Source: DASXRA01 sp036502575 (GTDB lineage Bacteria > Actinomycetota > Actinomycetes > Mycobacteriales > Jatrophihabitantaceae). From it: 64,000 bases of DNA. The translations under genes and the position numbers were made by a program. Positions 1 to 10,316 of this stretch are shown here, piece by piece. Numbering within the stretch: position 1 is the stretch's first letter; every line of letters starts with the position of its first letter. The notes beneath the pieces were generated by a model. The model was not told the origin of the DNA. It was given only the letters and a program-made list of their open reading frames with translations, and did not search any database. Where the stretch lies: the NCBI GenBank assembly GCA_036502575.1, contig DASXYL010000029.1, positions 1-64,000 on the forward strand, read 5' to 3'.

Positions 1-273
1 GTTGAACAGGTCGTGCAGGTCGGGGTACTTCTCGAAGTGCGGCGGCTTGAAGTAGTCGGTCCACAACACCCACAGGTGATGCTTGACCAGTTCGGACCGC
101 TGCTCCTTGATGATCAGCGCCCGAGTACGGAACACCGGGTCTTCATTGCCCTGGTACTTCTCCATGATCGCCTTCACCGACTCGGCCTCGATCCGGGCCT
201 GCGCCGGGTCGTACACGCCACACGGCAGATCGCAGTGCGCGTGGGCCGTGATCATCGGACGGAACAGTGGCAT
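1..273 (-). CDS. sodN: Nickel superoxide dismutase, C-terminus cut by window edge
   Basis: Converts superoxide to peroxide and oxygen using nickel. The first 91 codons are present and the C-terminal part lies outside the window. The N-terminus reads MPLFRPMITAHAHCDLPCG; the HCDLPCGVY stretch is the nickel hook, and His13 would become residue 1 once a 12-residue propeptide is removed. The rest (IEAESVKAI, KEQR, KHHLWVLWTDYFKPPH) matches the four-helix SodN fold. An AGGAGG ribosome site lies about ten bases before the ATG at 273. The divergent gene at 344 encodes the matching maturation protease. Confidence 0.95.
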   Translation of the reverse strand, partial: MPLFRPMITAHAHCDLPCGVYDPAQARIEAESVKAIMEKYQGNEDPVFRTRALIIKEQRSELVKHHLWVLWTDYFKPPHFEKYPDLHDLFN

Positions 274-343
274 CGCTATGACCTCCTGCGGAAACGCCGA
301 GACACCTACTGCGCCGACCCTACTCCCGGGCTTCGGGCACGAT

Positions 344-661
344 ATGCCGGTGCTGCCCTGGCAGATCGTGCGCGTCGCGGGACCGTCCATGGTGCCGACG
401 CTGTACGACGGCGACGTCGTCGTGGTGCGGCACGGAGCCCCTATACGTCCGGGCGATGTGGTGCTGGCCCGGTTTCGCAGCCTGCCTGATCGCCTCGTCG
501 TCAAGCGCGTCGAACGAAGCGACGGTGACGGCTGGACCCTGCGCAGCGACAACGAGGTCGCCGGCGGCGACAGCCGCAGCCACGGCGTGGCCGATGTCTT
601 GGCCCGGGTGGTGCTGCGCCTGCCCGGGCGTCGCCGCCGCCGGCCGAGTCGCGTGCGTTGA
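344..661 (+). CDS. sodX: SodN maturation protease (signal-peptidase-like SodX)
   Basis: A small S24/S26 signal-peptidase-like serine protease of 105 residues. It is expected to remove the SodN propeptide and expose the nickel-binding histidine. Near the N-terminus it shows the catalytic serine box GPSMVPTL, then the Lys-containing VVKRV, with a short GDVV strand between. It has no membrane anchor, unlike export signal peptidases. The frame stays open further upstream, but homology begins at this ATG. It is divergent from sodN with only 70 bp between starts, so co-regulation is likely. The tail is Arg-rich. Confidence 0.87.
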   Translation: MPVLPWQIVRVAGPSMVPTLYDGDVVVVRHGAPIRPGDVVLARFRSLPDRLVVKRVERSDGDGWTLRSDNEVAGGDSRSHGVADVLARVVLRLPGRRRRRPSRVR

Positions 662-809
662 TGCGTGACGGATCTCGCCTACCCGTCCGGTGGCCAACCG
701 TGCCAAACTCGAATCACCGGGTGAACCCTGGATACCTCTGACGTGCGGCGCCGTACCCCTGGCCCCGGGTAGTTTTCAATCAACGCTGATTGTGGGGCGA
801 ACGCAGCTC

Positions 810-1982
<1,173 letters not shown>

Positions 1983-1993
1983 CCCGCCGGATT

Positions 1994-2045
1994 CGGGTTT
2001 GCGGACCACCCACTTGCTCCGCTGCGGGGTGGATCCGGAAACCCG
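1994..2045. terminator. Bidirectional hairpin between convergent genes
   Basis: An interrupted long stem: CGGGTTT pairs with AAACCCG, CGGA with TCCG and CCACCC with GGGTGG, with a loop of about 15 bases. It lies between the malic enzyme stop and the end of the converging MocR gene. There is no T-tract, which is common for actinobacterial terminators. Confidence 0.6.
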
Positions 2046-2140
2046 AGCGTGACTTCGTCACGCCCGCGTCGCGGCCGGCGGGCTCTTCGCGCAAGCGCTC
2101 ATCGCGTTCGTGGTTGCGTTCCTGTTGGTTGCTTTCGCTC

Positions 2141-3580
2141 TCAAGCGACGACGAGCTGGCGGGCGGAGGCTGCGGAGTGGTCGAGGCGCTGCCAGGTCAG
2201 CGCGACGCGGCGTACGCCCTCGACCAGCTGCTCCGGGGGTAGCGCGAACGGGATGCGCAGGAAGCGCTCGAGGGTGCCGTCGACGCCGAAGCGCGAGCCG
2301 GGTACGAGTTGGATGCCCAGCTGAGCGGACGCGAGGGTGAGCGACGTGCACAGCGGCGCATCGAGTTCGGCCCACAGCGACATGCCGCCCTCGGGAACGG
2401 TCACTCGCCACTGCGGGAGGTGTTCGTGCAGCGCTTCGACGAGTGCGTCACGCTGTCCGCGCAGCTGTTCACGGCGTAGGTCCGCGATGTCGTCGAGGCG
2501 TTCGAGCAGGGCGACGCCGACGAGCTGATCGAGGATCGAGCCGGCCAGATCGGTCGCGGCGCGCTGTACGGCGAGCCGACGGATCATGTCGGCGGAGGCG
2601 CGAATCCAGCCCAGGCGCAGCCCGCCCCACACCGGCTTGGACAGCGACCCGAGCGTGATCACCGACGAGTCCAGCGTCGCGGTCGGGCGGCGCGGCCCGG
2701 CGAAGCCCAACTCGACGAACGTCTCGTCGATCACGACCGTGGTGCCGGTATGCCGGGCGACGCGCAGTACCTCGCGGCGTTCACGTTCGCCGACGAGCAT
2801 GCCGGTCGGATTGTGGAAGTCCGGGATGAGGAAGGCCAGCCGCGGCGAGGTCTGGCGCAGCGCCGCCTGCATCTCGCTGACGTGCCAGCCGTGCTCGGCC
2901 GAAACCGGCACCGGCACCACGCGAGCGCCGTTGGCGCGCAGGGCATCCAGCGCACCGGGGTAGGTGGGCAGTTCGGTGAGCACCCGGTCGCCGGGCCCGA
3001 CGAGCAACCGCAGCAGCAGGTCGAAGCCGTGCAGGGCACCGTTGGTGATGAGGATCTGCTCGGGTTGGGTGGCCAGGCCGCGCGCGGTGAAGCGAGCCGC
3101 CACCGCGTCGCGCAACTGCGGCAGGCCGAACGGGTTGTAGCCGGTGCCGGCGGCGAGCGGCGGCAGTTCGGCGGCGGCGATGCGCAGGGCCTCGGCCAGT
3201 TCGGCCGCTGGGGCGGGCAGGGCCGCGCAGGACAGGTCGATCTCGTCGTCCGTGCCAACTGGCGCCGGGGACCACCGGGTGGCCGACACGCGCCGGGCGG
3301 TTGCCGGGACGGTGACGAAGCTGCCCGCCCCGGTCCGGCTCACGACGAAGCCACTGTCCCGCAACGTGTCGTACGCCGTGGTGATCGTCGCCCGGCTCAG
3401 GGCCAGGTGCTTGGCCAGCTCGCGTTCGGACGGCAGCCGCGTTTCCGGGGCGATGCGCCCGTCGAGGACGAGTGCGGTGATGCTGTCGGCGAGCGCGCTG
3501 TACACCGGGCCCGGCGCGAAGTGCAGATTCGGCAACAGCAGGGCGAGAGCGCGTCCGCTGATACGAAAGACTGGGGTCAC
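2141..3580 (-). CDS. MocR/GntR-type regulator with PLP aminotransferase domain
   Basis: A 479-residue MocR-family transcription factor. The N-terminal GntR winged helix (about residues 20-90) includes LPSERELAKHLALSRATIT; a linker leads to a fold-type I aminotransferase domain with LITNGALHGFDLLLRLL, PDFHNPTG and the PLP-lysine region TLGSLSKPVWGGLRLGW. Members sense PLP or amino acids and usually control vitamin B6, taurine or GABA genes. Neither a pdx gene nor a divergent yczE-like membrane gene is present, so its target is not evident. GTG start. Confidence 0.9.
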   Translation of the reverse strand: MTPVFRISGRALALLLPNLHFAPGPVYSALADSITALVLDGRIAPETRLPSERELAKHLALSRATITTAYDTLRDSGFVVSRTGAGSFVTVPATARRVSATRWSPAPVGTDDEIDLSCAALPAPAAELAEALRIAAAELPPLAAGTGYNPFGLPQLRDAVAARFTARGLATQPEQILITNGALHGFDLLLRLLVGPGDRVLTELPTYPGALDALRANGARVVPVPVSAEHGWHVSEMQAALRQTSPRLAFLIPDFHNPTGMLVGERERREVLRVARHTGTTVVIDETFVELGFAGPRRPTATLDSSVITLGSLSKPVWGGLRLGWIRASADMIRRLAVQRAATDLAGSILDQLVGVALLERLDDIADLRREQLRGQRDALVEALHEHLPQWRVTVPEGGMSLWAELDAPLCTSLTLASAQLGIQLVPGSRFGVDGTLERFLRIPFALPPEQLVEGVRRVALTWQRLDHSAASARQLVVA

Positions 3581-3909
3581 CAGGCCATCGTCACACCAAG
3601 TGGCTTGCCTGGGTAGCCGATTTCCGCGCTAGCCACCGAGATATGGCCCGCTGATTGGCCGGATCGACGGCGGATCCGAGGCCATCTTGCCATCGCTCAG
3701 GCGTCATTGGCCTGGCGTACCCGACCCGCGCACCGCGAGTCGCGATCGCCGAGTAGGGGACGTCACAGTCCATTACGACCGGATATAGCGGGAATTCGCG
3801 AACGTCAGACGCGATCCCTGGAATGCGGTAATCGATACTGTGGTTAACTGATACTGGCGGTACCGCAAAGCCGCAACCGCCGATTCGGACCGACAAGGGG
3901 GTGATCACC
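3581..3909. other. Intergenic region upstream of the MocR gene
   Basis: About 330 bp between the MocR start and the small membrane ORF. It must carry the MocR promoter and that of the small ORF. TTAACTGATACTGG near 3843 repeats a GATACTG-like element seen at 3833, and could be a direct-repeat operator as MocR proteins prefer. Beyond that, nothing is recognisable; the antisense reading frame across 3591-4025 has no known motif. Confidence 0.35.
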
Positions 3910-4029
3910 ATGATCACACTGACCGGTATTGGCGTGGGGATGCTGGTGGTCGCACTGGGTGCGCTGGCCGCGATCGCCACGCACTCCGGTAACGACGACC
4001 ACCAGCGCTCGTCCAGCAGCCCCAACTGA
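3910..4029 (+). CDS. Small single-pass membrane protein (39 aa)
   Basis: A 39-residue ORF starting MITLTGIGVGMLVVALG. It has one hydrophobic segment (about residues 3-24) and a short polar, Ser-rich C-terminus (HSGNDDHQRSSSSPN). The ATG follows AAGGGGGTG at near-ideal spacing, the best evidence that it is translated. It converges on the FUSC gene with only nine bases between stops. Function unknown; small membrane proteins of this kind are often missed. Confidence 0.5.
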   Translation: MITLTGIGVGMLVVALGALAAIATHSGNDDHQRSSSSPN

Positions 4030-4038
4030 GCGAACAGC

Positions 4039-5187
4039 TCAGGGGTCCGCGACGTCCGTGACGGCCGTCAGATGGGCGCCGTCGCGCACATCGACCTCTC
4101 GGATCAACCGCTCACCGTCGACCAGAATCGAGGCGAGCAGCCGGGTGGTGCCGTCGGTCGACGGCGGCATCGCCCGCAGCGCAACCGCCGCTCGATCTCG
4201 GGCGGCCAAGGCTTCTTGATGCGCCCGCTCGGACTCGTCGCGGTCCGCAGCAAGATCAGGCTGCTGCTGCAGTCGGCCGAACGTCGCGACCTGGACGCCG
4301 GCGCTGCGCAGCAGGTCGCTGAGCGCCTGGAGCACGGGCGCTACCTGCGGGGAGTGGAGCTCGGGATACAACTCGAGCATCGACCGCACCATGCCGCGGG
4401 TCTGGGTCACGGTGTGCTCCAGCGCCAACCGCGCCTCACCGAGGCGCTCCAGATTCTCGGTCTCGGCGGCCGCGCGGTGATTGAACCGAAGGCTCTCCTC
4501 GCCTTGGCTCACGGTTGCCTCGGCGGCGCGCACGGCAGCTGAGATCTCCCGCGCGCGAGCCAGCCAGCGCTCCACGCTGCCGCGCTCCGGTGACTTGGTG
4601 AGCCCACCGGCGATATCGCCGAGCAAGGCGCTCAGGTCGTCGCCGATCCGCCGGAGGGCCTGTGAGGCCTCCTGTACGTAGGTGGGTGGCGCGATCAGCG
4701 CATTGACGAGCACCCCGATGCCGGCGCCGATCGCGGTGTCGATTATGCGTTCGTAGCCGTAGGTGCTGCCCAGCGACAGCGCGAGCAGCGCACTGATCGC
4801 GGCCTGGGCCGAGAACGGCCCGAGCCGAAGCAGTTCGCCGACGATCAAGGCGGCGAGGATCGTCACGCCGACGCTCCACCAGTGCAGGCCCAGCACGTGT
4901 CCGAGCAGCAACGCGCCGGCCAGCCCGATCGTGACCGCCACCGTGAGCTGGATGCTGCGCGAGAACGACGCCCGCACGGTCACCTGGATGACGAGGATCG
5001 CGCCGAGTGACGCGAGCACTGGCCGCGGACTGTGGATCAGCGCGGCCACCTCCCAGGCCAGCGTGCCCGCCACCGTGGACTTGACGAGGCGGCGCAGCGT
5101 CGCCCCCTCAATCGTCAACGCGTCGCGCACCCCGAACGAGCGCAGCCGGGCGACCCGCTGCTCGAGCCACACGCCGACGGTGATCAT
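4039..5187 (-). CDS. FUSC-type aromatic-acid-exporter-like membrane protein
   Basis: A 382-residue inner-membrane protein. The N-terminal half has about five to six transmembrane helices (for example LASLGAILVIQVTV and LTVAVTIGLAGALLLGHVLG), with conserved AQAAISALLALSLG and the loop DTAIGAGIGVLVNALIAPP typical of the FUSC/ArAE superfamily. The C-terminal half (from about residue 175) is a soluble alpha-helical region. Likely exports small aromatic or amphipathic compounds. Last gene of a three-gene unit, six bases after the DUF6104 stop. Confidence 0.8.
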   Translation of the reverse strand: MITVGVWLEQRVARLRSFGVRDALTIEGATLRRLVKSTVAGTLAWEVAALIHSPRPVLASLGAILVIQVTVRASFSRSIQLTVAVTIGLAGALLLGHVLGLHWWSVGVTILAALIVGELLRLGPFSAQAAISALLALSLGSTYGYERIIDTAIGAGIGVLVNALIAPPTYVQEASQALRRIGDDLSALLGDIAGGLTKSPERGSVERWLARAREISAAVRAAEATVSQGEESLRFNHRAAAETENLERLGEARLALEHTVTQTRGMVRSMLELYPELHSPQVAPVLQALSDLLRSAGVQVATFGRLQQQPDLAADRDESERAHQEALAARDRAAVALRAMPPSTDGTTRLLASILVDGERLIREVDVRDGAHLTAVTDVADP

Positions 5188-5193
5188 CCGCGG

Positions 5194-5367
5194 CTAGAGA
5201 TCCTCGTCGTCGCGGGCCAGCCAGGTCGCCAGCCGATCGACCGCGATCTCGAAGTCCGGGTGGGCGTCGACGAATGCCTGCAACCGATCGGCCACCCAGG
5301 CGAGGCTGACCTGCTCGTCGCCCCGGCGTTCGGTGAGCTCCTCGATGCCGCGGTCGGTGAAGTACAT
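5194..5367 (-). CDS. DUF6104 family small protein (57 aa)
   Basis: A 57-residue ORF reading MYFTDRGIEELTERRGD and ending RLATWLARDDEDL. It matches the small actinobacterial DUF6104 family in length and in both ends. Function unknown. Its ATG lies only three bases after the Gfo/Idh stop and its stop is six bases before the FUSC start, so it is translationally linked in the operon. The central AWVADRLQAFVDAHPDFEI suggests a compact helical protein. Confidence 0.8.
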   Translation of the reverse strand: MYFTDRGIEELTERRGDEQVSLAWVADRLQAFVDAHPDFEIAVDRLATWLARDDEDL

Positions 5368-5370
5368 CGC

Positions 5371-6357
5371 TTACTCCTGATCAGCCGGATAGTGGACGCC
5401 GAGCTGGGCCCGGGCCTCGTCGAGCACCTCGAGAATCGCGACCGTGTCGTCGAGCGGGGCGAGCGGGCTCTCGATCTCACCGGCGCGCAGGCGGCGGGCC
5501 ACTTCGGCGATCTCGTGGTCGAACCCGGTGCCCGCCATCGTCTGGTGCAGCACTTGCTCACTGTCGCCCTCGCGCACGGTGATATACGGCGCCCGGTGCA
5601 CGCGCTCGCCGATCGAGATCCAGCCGTCGGTGCCGGCGACGACGCCGGTGAGTGGATTCGGGCCCAGCGCCGAGCAGGAGATCTGCGCGAAGCGTCCGTC
5701 GTGATAACCCCACTGCATCGCGGCGCTCGCGTCGGATCCGGTCGGCGACAGCGCCCCGGTCGTGTGCACGGAGTCCGGACGGCCGAGGAACAGCCACGCG
5801 AATGTCGTGGGGTAGACGCCGAGATCGAGCAGCGCCCCGCCGCCGGCCGCCAGGTTGTACAGCCGATGCGCCGGGTCGAACTCGAATCGCCGGGAGAGGT
5901 CGGCGTGGACGCTGACCAGGTCGCCGATGCGCCCGGATGCGGCGATCTCCTGGGCCTCGCGGATGAGGGGATTCATCCGCATCCACATGCCTTCCATGCA
6001 GAACAGCCGCCGTTGCCGGGCCTCGGCGACGACCTCGCGGGCCTCCCGGGCGTTCAGGGTGAACGCCTTCTCGACCAGGATCGGCTTGCCGGCCCGAAGC
6101 GTCAGCAACGCGTGCTCGTGGTGCTGGCCGTGCGTCGTCGCGATGTACACCACGTCGACGTCCGGGTCGGCCACCAACTCCGCATACGAGCCGTACGAGC
6201 GGGGTGCGCCGACCTTCGCCGCGAGCGCCGCCGCCCGGTCGAGGTCGCGAGCGCCTACGGCGACAACGTCATTCCCCGGCGTCGCCGCAATCTCGGGGCC
6301 TACCGTGTGCGCAATGCCGCCAGCCCCCAGGATGCCCCAGCGTATGGAATCAGCCAT
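5371..6357 (-). CDS. Gfo/Idh/MocA family oxidoreductase
   Basis: NAD(P)-dependent dehydrogenase of 328 residues. The N-terminal Rossmann fold starts MADSIRWGILGAGGIAHTVG. The family's EKAFTLNAREAREVV (EKP-like catalytic lysine region) and DLGVYPTTFAWL in the C-terminal domain are clear. Substrate is not predictable; relatives act on sugars, inositols or trans-dihydrodiols. First gene of a unit with DUF6104 and the FUSC protein. The upstream region holds four alternating copies of an AAGTTGTCCGCGC element. Confidence 0.88.
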   Translation of the reverse strand: MADSIRWGILGAGGIAHTVGPEIAATPGNDVVAVGARDLDRAAALAAKVGAPRSYGSYAELVADPDVDVVYIATTHGQHHEHALLTLRAGKPILVEKAFTLNAREAREVVAEARQRRLFCMEGMWMRMNPLIREAQEIAASGRIGDLVSVHADLSRRFEFDPAHRLYNLAAGGGALLDLGVYPTTFAWLFLGRPDSVHTTGALSPTGSDASAAMQWGYHDGRFAQISCSALGPNPLTGVVAGTDGWISIGERVHRAPYITVREGDSEQVLHQTMAGTGFDHEIAEVARRLRAGEIESPLAPLDDTVAILEVLDEARAQLGVHYPADQE

Positions 6358-6387
6358 TGCCCCAACCTATCCGGCACGCCAACCCCG

Positions 6388-6511
6388 CAAGTTGTCCGCG
6401 CTTCGTGATGCCACAGCACCGCGAAGCGCGGACAACTTCAACGGCGGCGGGGTCCACGTGAAGTTGTCCGCGCGTGGCAGCGCCAGGACGTCGCGAAGCG
6501 CGGACAACTTG
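6388..6511. repeat. Four-copy alternating inverted repeat AAGTTGTCCGCGC
   Basis: Copies begin CAAGTTGTCCGCGCTTCG at 6388-6405, its complement CGAAGCGCGGACAACTT at 6422-6438, a third forward copy at 6461-6474, and a fourth reverse copy at 6494-6511. The outer copies 6388-6405 and 6494-6511 are perfect 18-base complements. The array fills the gap between the kgd stop and the Gfo/Idh start. It could form one long or two short hairpins (termination) or be an operator array. Confidence 0.75.
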
Positions 6512-6522
6512 CCAGAACGGGG

Positions 6523-9500
6523 CTATCCGAAGGCGGTGGCTACTATCTCGCGCTGCTGGGCCTCGTGCACGCTGATCGAGCCGACCGCCGGCGACGCCGA
6601 CGCCTTGCGGGACGCGCGCGCCAGCACTCGTCCGTCGAGGTGCTCGGGCAGGCTGAGCGCGATGAACGGCCAGCCGCCCTGGTTCGCCGGCTCCTCCTGC
6701 ACCCACACGAGCTCGGCGTCCGGGTATCGGTCGAGCTGGGCGCGGATGTCGGCGGCGGGCAGTGGGTAGAGCTGCTCGACGCGCACGATCGCGATGTCGG
6801 TGCGCCCAGTGCGCTCGCGCTCGGCGGCCAGGTCGTAGTAAATCTTTCCGCTGCACAGCAGGACGCGGCGCACTCCGGCTGTGCTCACAGCATCGACGGT
6901 AGGGTCGCTGATCACCGAGCGGAACGTGCCGGTCGTGAAGTCGTCGAGGTCGCTCACCGCGGCCTTGAGGCGCAGCAGCGACTTGGGCGTGAACGCGATC
7001 AGCGGACGGCGCACCGGCGAGAGCCCCTGCCGGCGCAGCAGATGGAAGTAGTTCGCCGGCGTAGAGCACATGGCCACGGTCATGTTGTTCTCGGCGGCCA
7101 GTTGCAGGAACCGCTCGGGGCGTCCGGAGGAGTGGTCCGGGCCCTGGCCCTCGTAGCCGTGCGGCAGCAGCAACGACACCGCCGAGCGCTGCCCCCACTT
7201 GGCTTCGCCGGATGCGATGAACTCGTCGATGATCGTCTGCGCGCCGTCCACGAAGTCGCCGAACTGGGCTTCCCAGCACACGAGGGCGTCCTCGCGGGTG
7301 ACCGAGTAGCCGTACTCGAACCCCATCGCCGCGAACTCGGACAGCAACGAGTCGTACGCCCAGAACGGCGCCTGTTCGGGGCCGAGGTACTTCAGCGGCG
7401 TGTATTCCTCGCCGGTCTTGCGATCGATCAGCACCGCGTGGCGTTGGGTGAACGTGCCCCGGCGGGAGTCCTGGCCGGACAGCCGCACCGCGCGTCCGTC
7501 GAGCACGAGCGAACCGAAGGCGTACAGCTCGGCTGTAGCCCAGTCGACGTGGCCGTTGCTGGCCATAGCCACCCGACGATCGATCTGCGGCTTGAGCCGC
7601 GGATGGATGGTGAAGCCGTCGGGCGGGTTGGCGTAGGCGTCCGCGATGCGCTTGATGACCTCGGCGCTCGTGGCCGTGGTGGCCGGGTGCATGGGCACCG
7701 CGTCGTCCATCATCGGCTCGGGCCGTGGGCGGTCGCTGGCGTCGCGCGTCTCGATGAAGACCTTCTCCAGCTGGGCCTGGAAGTCCTTCAGGGCCGCCTC
7801 GGCGTCTTCGAGGGTGATGTCGCCTCGGCCGACCAGTGCCTCGGTGTAGAGCTTCCGGACGCTGCGCTTGTGGTCGATGATGTCGTACATCAACGGCTGC
7901 GTGAACGACGGGTTGTCGGCCTCGTTGTGACCGCGCCGCCGGTAGCACACCATGTCGATGACGACGTCCTTGTTGAACTCGCGGCGGTACTCTACCGCGA
8001 GCTTCGCGACGCGCACGCATGCCTCGGGATCGTCGCCGTTCACGTGGAAGATCGGCGCCGCGATCATGCGGGCGATGTCGGTCGCATACAACGACGACCG
8101 TGACTGCGACGGCGACGTCGTGAAGCCGACCTGGTTGTTGACGACCAGGTGCACGGTGCCGCCGGTGCGGTAGCCGCGTAGCTGCGAGAGGTTGAGCGTC
8201 TCGGCGACGACGCCTTGACCGGCGAACGCAGCGTCGCCGTGCATCATCACGGGCAGCACGGTGAAGCCGGCCTCGCCCTTGTTCAGCACGTCCTGTTTGG
8301 CCCGAACGATGCCCTCGAGCACCGGGTCGACAGCCTCGAGGTGGGACGGGTTGGCGGTGAGCTGGACGGTGATGTCCTTGCCGCTCGGCGCGTGGAACAT
8401 GCCGCGCGCGCCGAGGTGGTACTTCACGTCGCCCGAGCCCTGCGCGGTGCTCGGGTCCATGTTGCCCTCGAACTCGTTGAAAATCTTCGAGTACGGCTTG
8501 CCGACGATGTTGGCCAAGACATTGAGCCGGCCCCGGTGCGGCATGCCGATGACGGCCTCGTCCAGGCCCTGGTCGGCGGCCTGCGAGAGCACGGCGTCGA
8601 GCAGCGCGATCGACGTCTCGGCGCCCTCCAGGCTGAAGCGCTTCTGGCCGACGTACTTGGTCTGCAGGAACGTCTCGAAAGCCTCGGCGACGTTGAGCCG
8701 GCCGAGGATGTGCAGTTGCTCCTCGCGGGTGGGCTGCTCGTGCTTGCGCTCGATGCGCTCCTGGATCCACCGGCGCTGGACCGGGTCGGTGATGTGCATG
8801 TACTCGACGCCGACCCGGCGGCAGTACGCGTCGCGCAGCACGCCGAGGATGTCGCGCAGCTTCATCAGCCGCTCGCCGGCGAAGCCGCCCACCGGGAACT
8901 CGCGGTCGAGGTCCCACAGGGTGAGCCCGTGCCGGGTGATGTCGAGGTCGGGGTGGCTGCGGACGGTGTACTCGAGCGGATCGGTGTCGGCCATCAGGTG
9001 GCCGTTGGTGCGGTAGGCGTTGATCAGCTCGATGACGCGGGCGTTCTTGTCGATCTGCCCCTCGTGGGCGAACTCGCGGTCGACCAGCCAGCGCACCGGT
9101 TCGTAGGGGATGCGCAGTGCGGTGAAGATGTCGTCGTAGAAGTCGTCGGCGAGCAGCAGCTGGTGGATGCGCCGCAGGAACTCGCCGGACTGCGCGCCCT
9201 GGATGATGCGGTGGTCGTAGGTCGACGTGAGCGTCATGATCTTGCTGACCGCGTTCTGGGAGAGCGCGTCCTCGCTCATGCCGCTGAATTCGGCCGGGTA
9301 CTCCATCGCGCCGACGCCGATGATCGTGCCCTGGCCGGCCATGAGCCGCGGCACCGAGTGGTTGGTGCCGATCGTGCCGGGATTGGTGAGGCTGATCGTC
9401 GTGCCGGCGAAGTCGTCGGCGGTGAGCTTGCCGGTGCGGGCCCGCCGGATGATGTCCTCGTAGGCGCCCCAGAAGGCGGCGAAGTCCATCGCCTCGGCGC

Positions 9501-10284
9501 CCTTGATGTTGGCCACGACCAGCGAGCGCTGCCCGTCCTTGCCCGGCAGGTCGATCGCCAGGCCGAAGTTGGCGTGTTCGGGCGTGACCAGGTGCGGTTT
9601 GCCGTCGATCTCGGCGAAGTGGTTGTTCATCTCCGGGAAGTCGACGAGCGCCTTCACCACGGCGTAGCCGATGACATGGGTGAAGCTGATCTTGCCACCG
9701 CGCGAGCGCTTGAGGTGGTTGTTGATCACGACCCGGTTGTCGGCGAGCAACTTGGCCGGGACGGCGCGCACGCTCGTCGCGGTGGGCACCGTGAGCGAGG
9801 TCTGCATGTTGGCCACGACCCGGGCCGAGGCACCACGCAGCGTTATCGTCTTGTCGCCGCTCGCCGGCTGGACGGCCGGAGCGCTCTGCGGCTTGGGAGC
9901 GGCCGCCTTCGCGGGCTCCGAGGGGGATGATGCCGGTGCGGGTGTTGCCGGCGCGGCTGGGGCCGGCGCGGACGACGTCGATGCCGGCGCGGGCGCTGCC
10001 GGGGCGGGTGACGGTGTGGTCGGCGTCGGCTGGGCCGCTGGTGCGGCGCTGGCCGGAGTGGGCACCGGGTCGGCGGCCCGAGGCGGGGTGGTCGGGGCGG
10101 TGCCGTTCGCGGCGGCGGGCTTCGCCGGACGGTAATCGGCGAAGAAGTCGTGCCACGCGGCGTCGACGCTGTTCGGGTCGGCGAGGTAGCGCTCGTACAT
10201 CTCCTCGACGAGCCACTCGTTCGCGCCGAAATCAGCGCCGCTGACGGGGTTTGGTTCGGATGTCGACTGTTCCGTCGTCGCCAC
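6523..10284 (-). CDS. kgd: Multifunctional 2-oxoglutarate metabolism enzyme (E2-like domain plus E1/KGD)
   Basis: A 1253-residue thiamine-diphosphate enzyme acting on 2-oxoglutarate, the E1o component in actinobacteria. Domains in order: an E1 N-terminal helix (NEWLVEEMYERYLADP), an Ala/Pro-rich linker of about 100 residues, an E2-type acyltransferase domain (about 140-370, ending at STYDHRIIQGAQSGEF with the catalytic His), then the E1 domain with GMPHRGRLNVL, HGDAAFAGQGVV (ThDP/metal), VNNQVGFTTSP and the transketolase-like C-terminus. There is no lipoyl domain, as usual for this family. GTG start. The uronate locus at 23-35 kb would feed it 2-oxoglutarate. Confidence 0.95.
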   Translation of the reverse strand: MATTEQSTSEPNPVSGADFGANEWLVEEMYERYLADPNSVDAAWHDFFADYRPAKPAAANGTAPTTPPRAADPVPTPASAAPAAQPTPTTPSPAPAAPAPASTSSAPAPAAPATPAPASSPSEPAKAAAPKPQSAPAVQPASGDKTITLRGASARVVANMQTSLTVPTATSVRAVPAKLLADNRVVINNHLKRSRGGKISFTHVIGYAVVKALVDFPEMNNHFAEIDGKPHLVTPEHANFGLAIDLPGKDGQRSLVVANIKGAEAMDFAAFWGAYEDIIRRARTGKLTADDFAGTTISLTNPGTIGTNHSVPRLMAGQGTIIGVGAMEYPAEFSGMSEDALSQNAVSKIMTLTSTYDHRIIQGAQSGEFLRRIHQLLLADDFYDDIFTALRIPYEPVRWLVDREFAHEGQIDKNARVIELINAYRTNGHLMADTDPLEYTVRSHPDLDITRHGLTLWDLDREFPVGGFAGERLMKLRDILGVLRDAYCRRVGVEYMHITDPVQRRWIQERIERKHEQPTREEQLHILGRLNVAEAFETFLQTKYVGQKRFSLEGAETSIALLDAVLSQAADQGLDEAVIGMPHRGRLNVLANIVGKPYSKIFNEFEGNMDPSTAQGSGDVKYHLGARGMFHAPSGKDITVQLTANPSHLEAVDPVLEGIVRAKQDVLNKGEAGFTVLPVMMHGDAAFAGQGVVAETLNLSQLRGYRTGGTVHLVVNNQVGFTTSPSQSRSSLYATDIARMIAAPIFHVNGDDPEACVRVAKLAVEYRREFNKDVVIDMVCYRRRGHNEADNPSFTQPLMYDIIDHKRSVRKLYTEALVGRGDITLEDAEAALKDFQAQLEKVFIETRDASDRPRPEPMMDDAVPMHPATTATSAEVIKRIADAYANPPDGFTIHPRLKPQIDRRVAMASNGHVDWATAELYAFGSLVLDGRAVRLSGQDSRRGTFTQRHAVLIDRKTGEEYTPLKYLGPEQAPFWAYDSLLSEFAAMGFEYGYSVTREDALVCWEAQFGDFVDGAQTIIDEFIASGEAKWGQRSAVSLLLPHGYEGQGPDHSSGRPERFLQLAAENNMTVAMCSTPANYFHLLRRQGLSPVRRPLIAFTPKSLLRLKAAVSDLDDFTTGTFRSVISDPTVDAVSTAGVRRVLLCSGKIYYDLAAERERTGRTDIAIVRVEQLYPLPAADIRAQLDRYPDAELVWVQEEPANQGGWPFIALSLPEHLDGRVLARASRKASASPAVGSISVHEAQQREIVATAFG

Positions 10285-10316
10285 GTTTTTTCGGCCGCCT
10301 TGGTAGTCGTTTCGAT

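Noticed and set aside
3591..4025. Open frame on the minus strand, 144 codons
   Set aside because: No recognisable motif, overlaps the better-supported 39-aa ORF, and lies over the probable MocR promoter.
5032..6408. 458-codon plus-strand frame
   Set aside because: Antisense shadow of the Gfo/Idh gene, no protein motifs.
6350..10216. 1288-codon frame overlapping kgd
   Set aside because: Same strand, different frame; Arg/His-rich composition is typical of GC-rich shadow frames, and kgd is certain.
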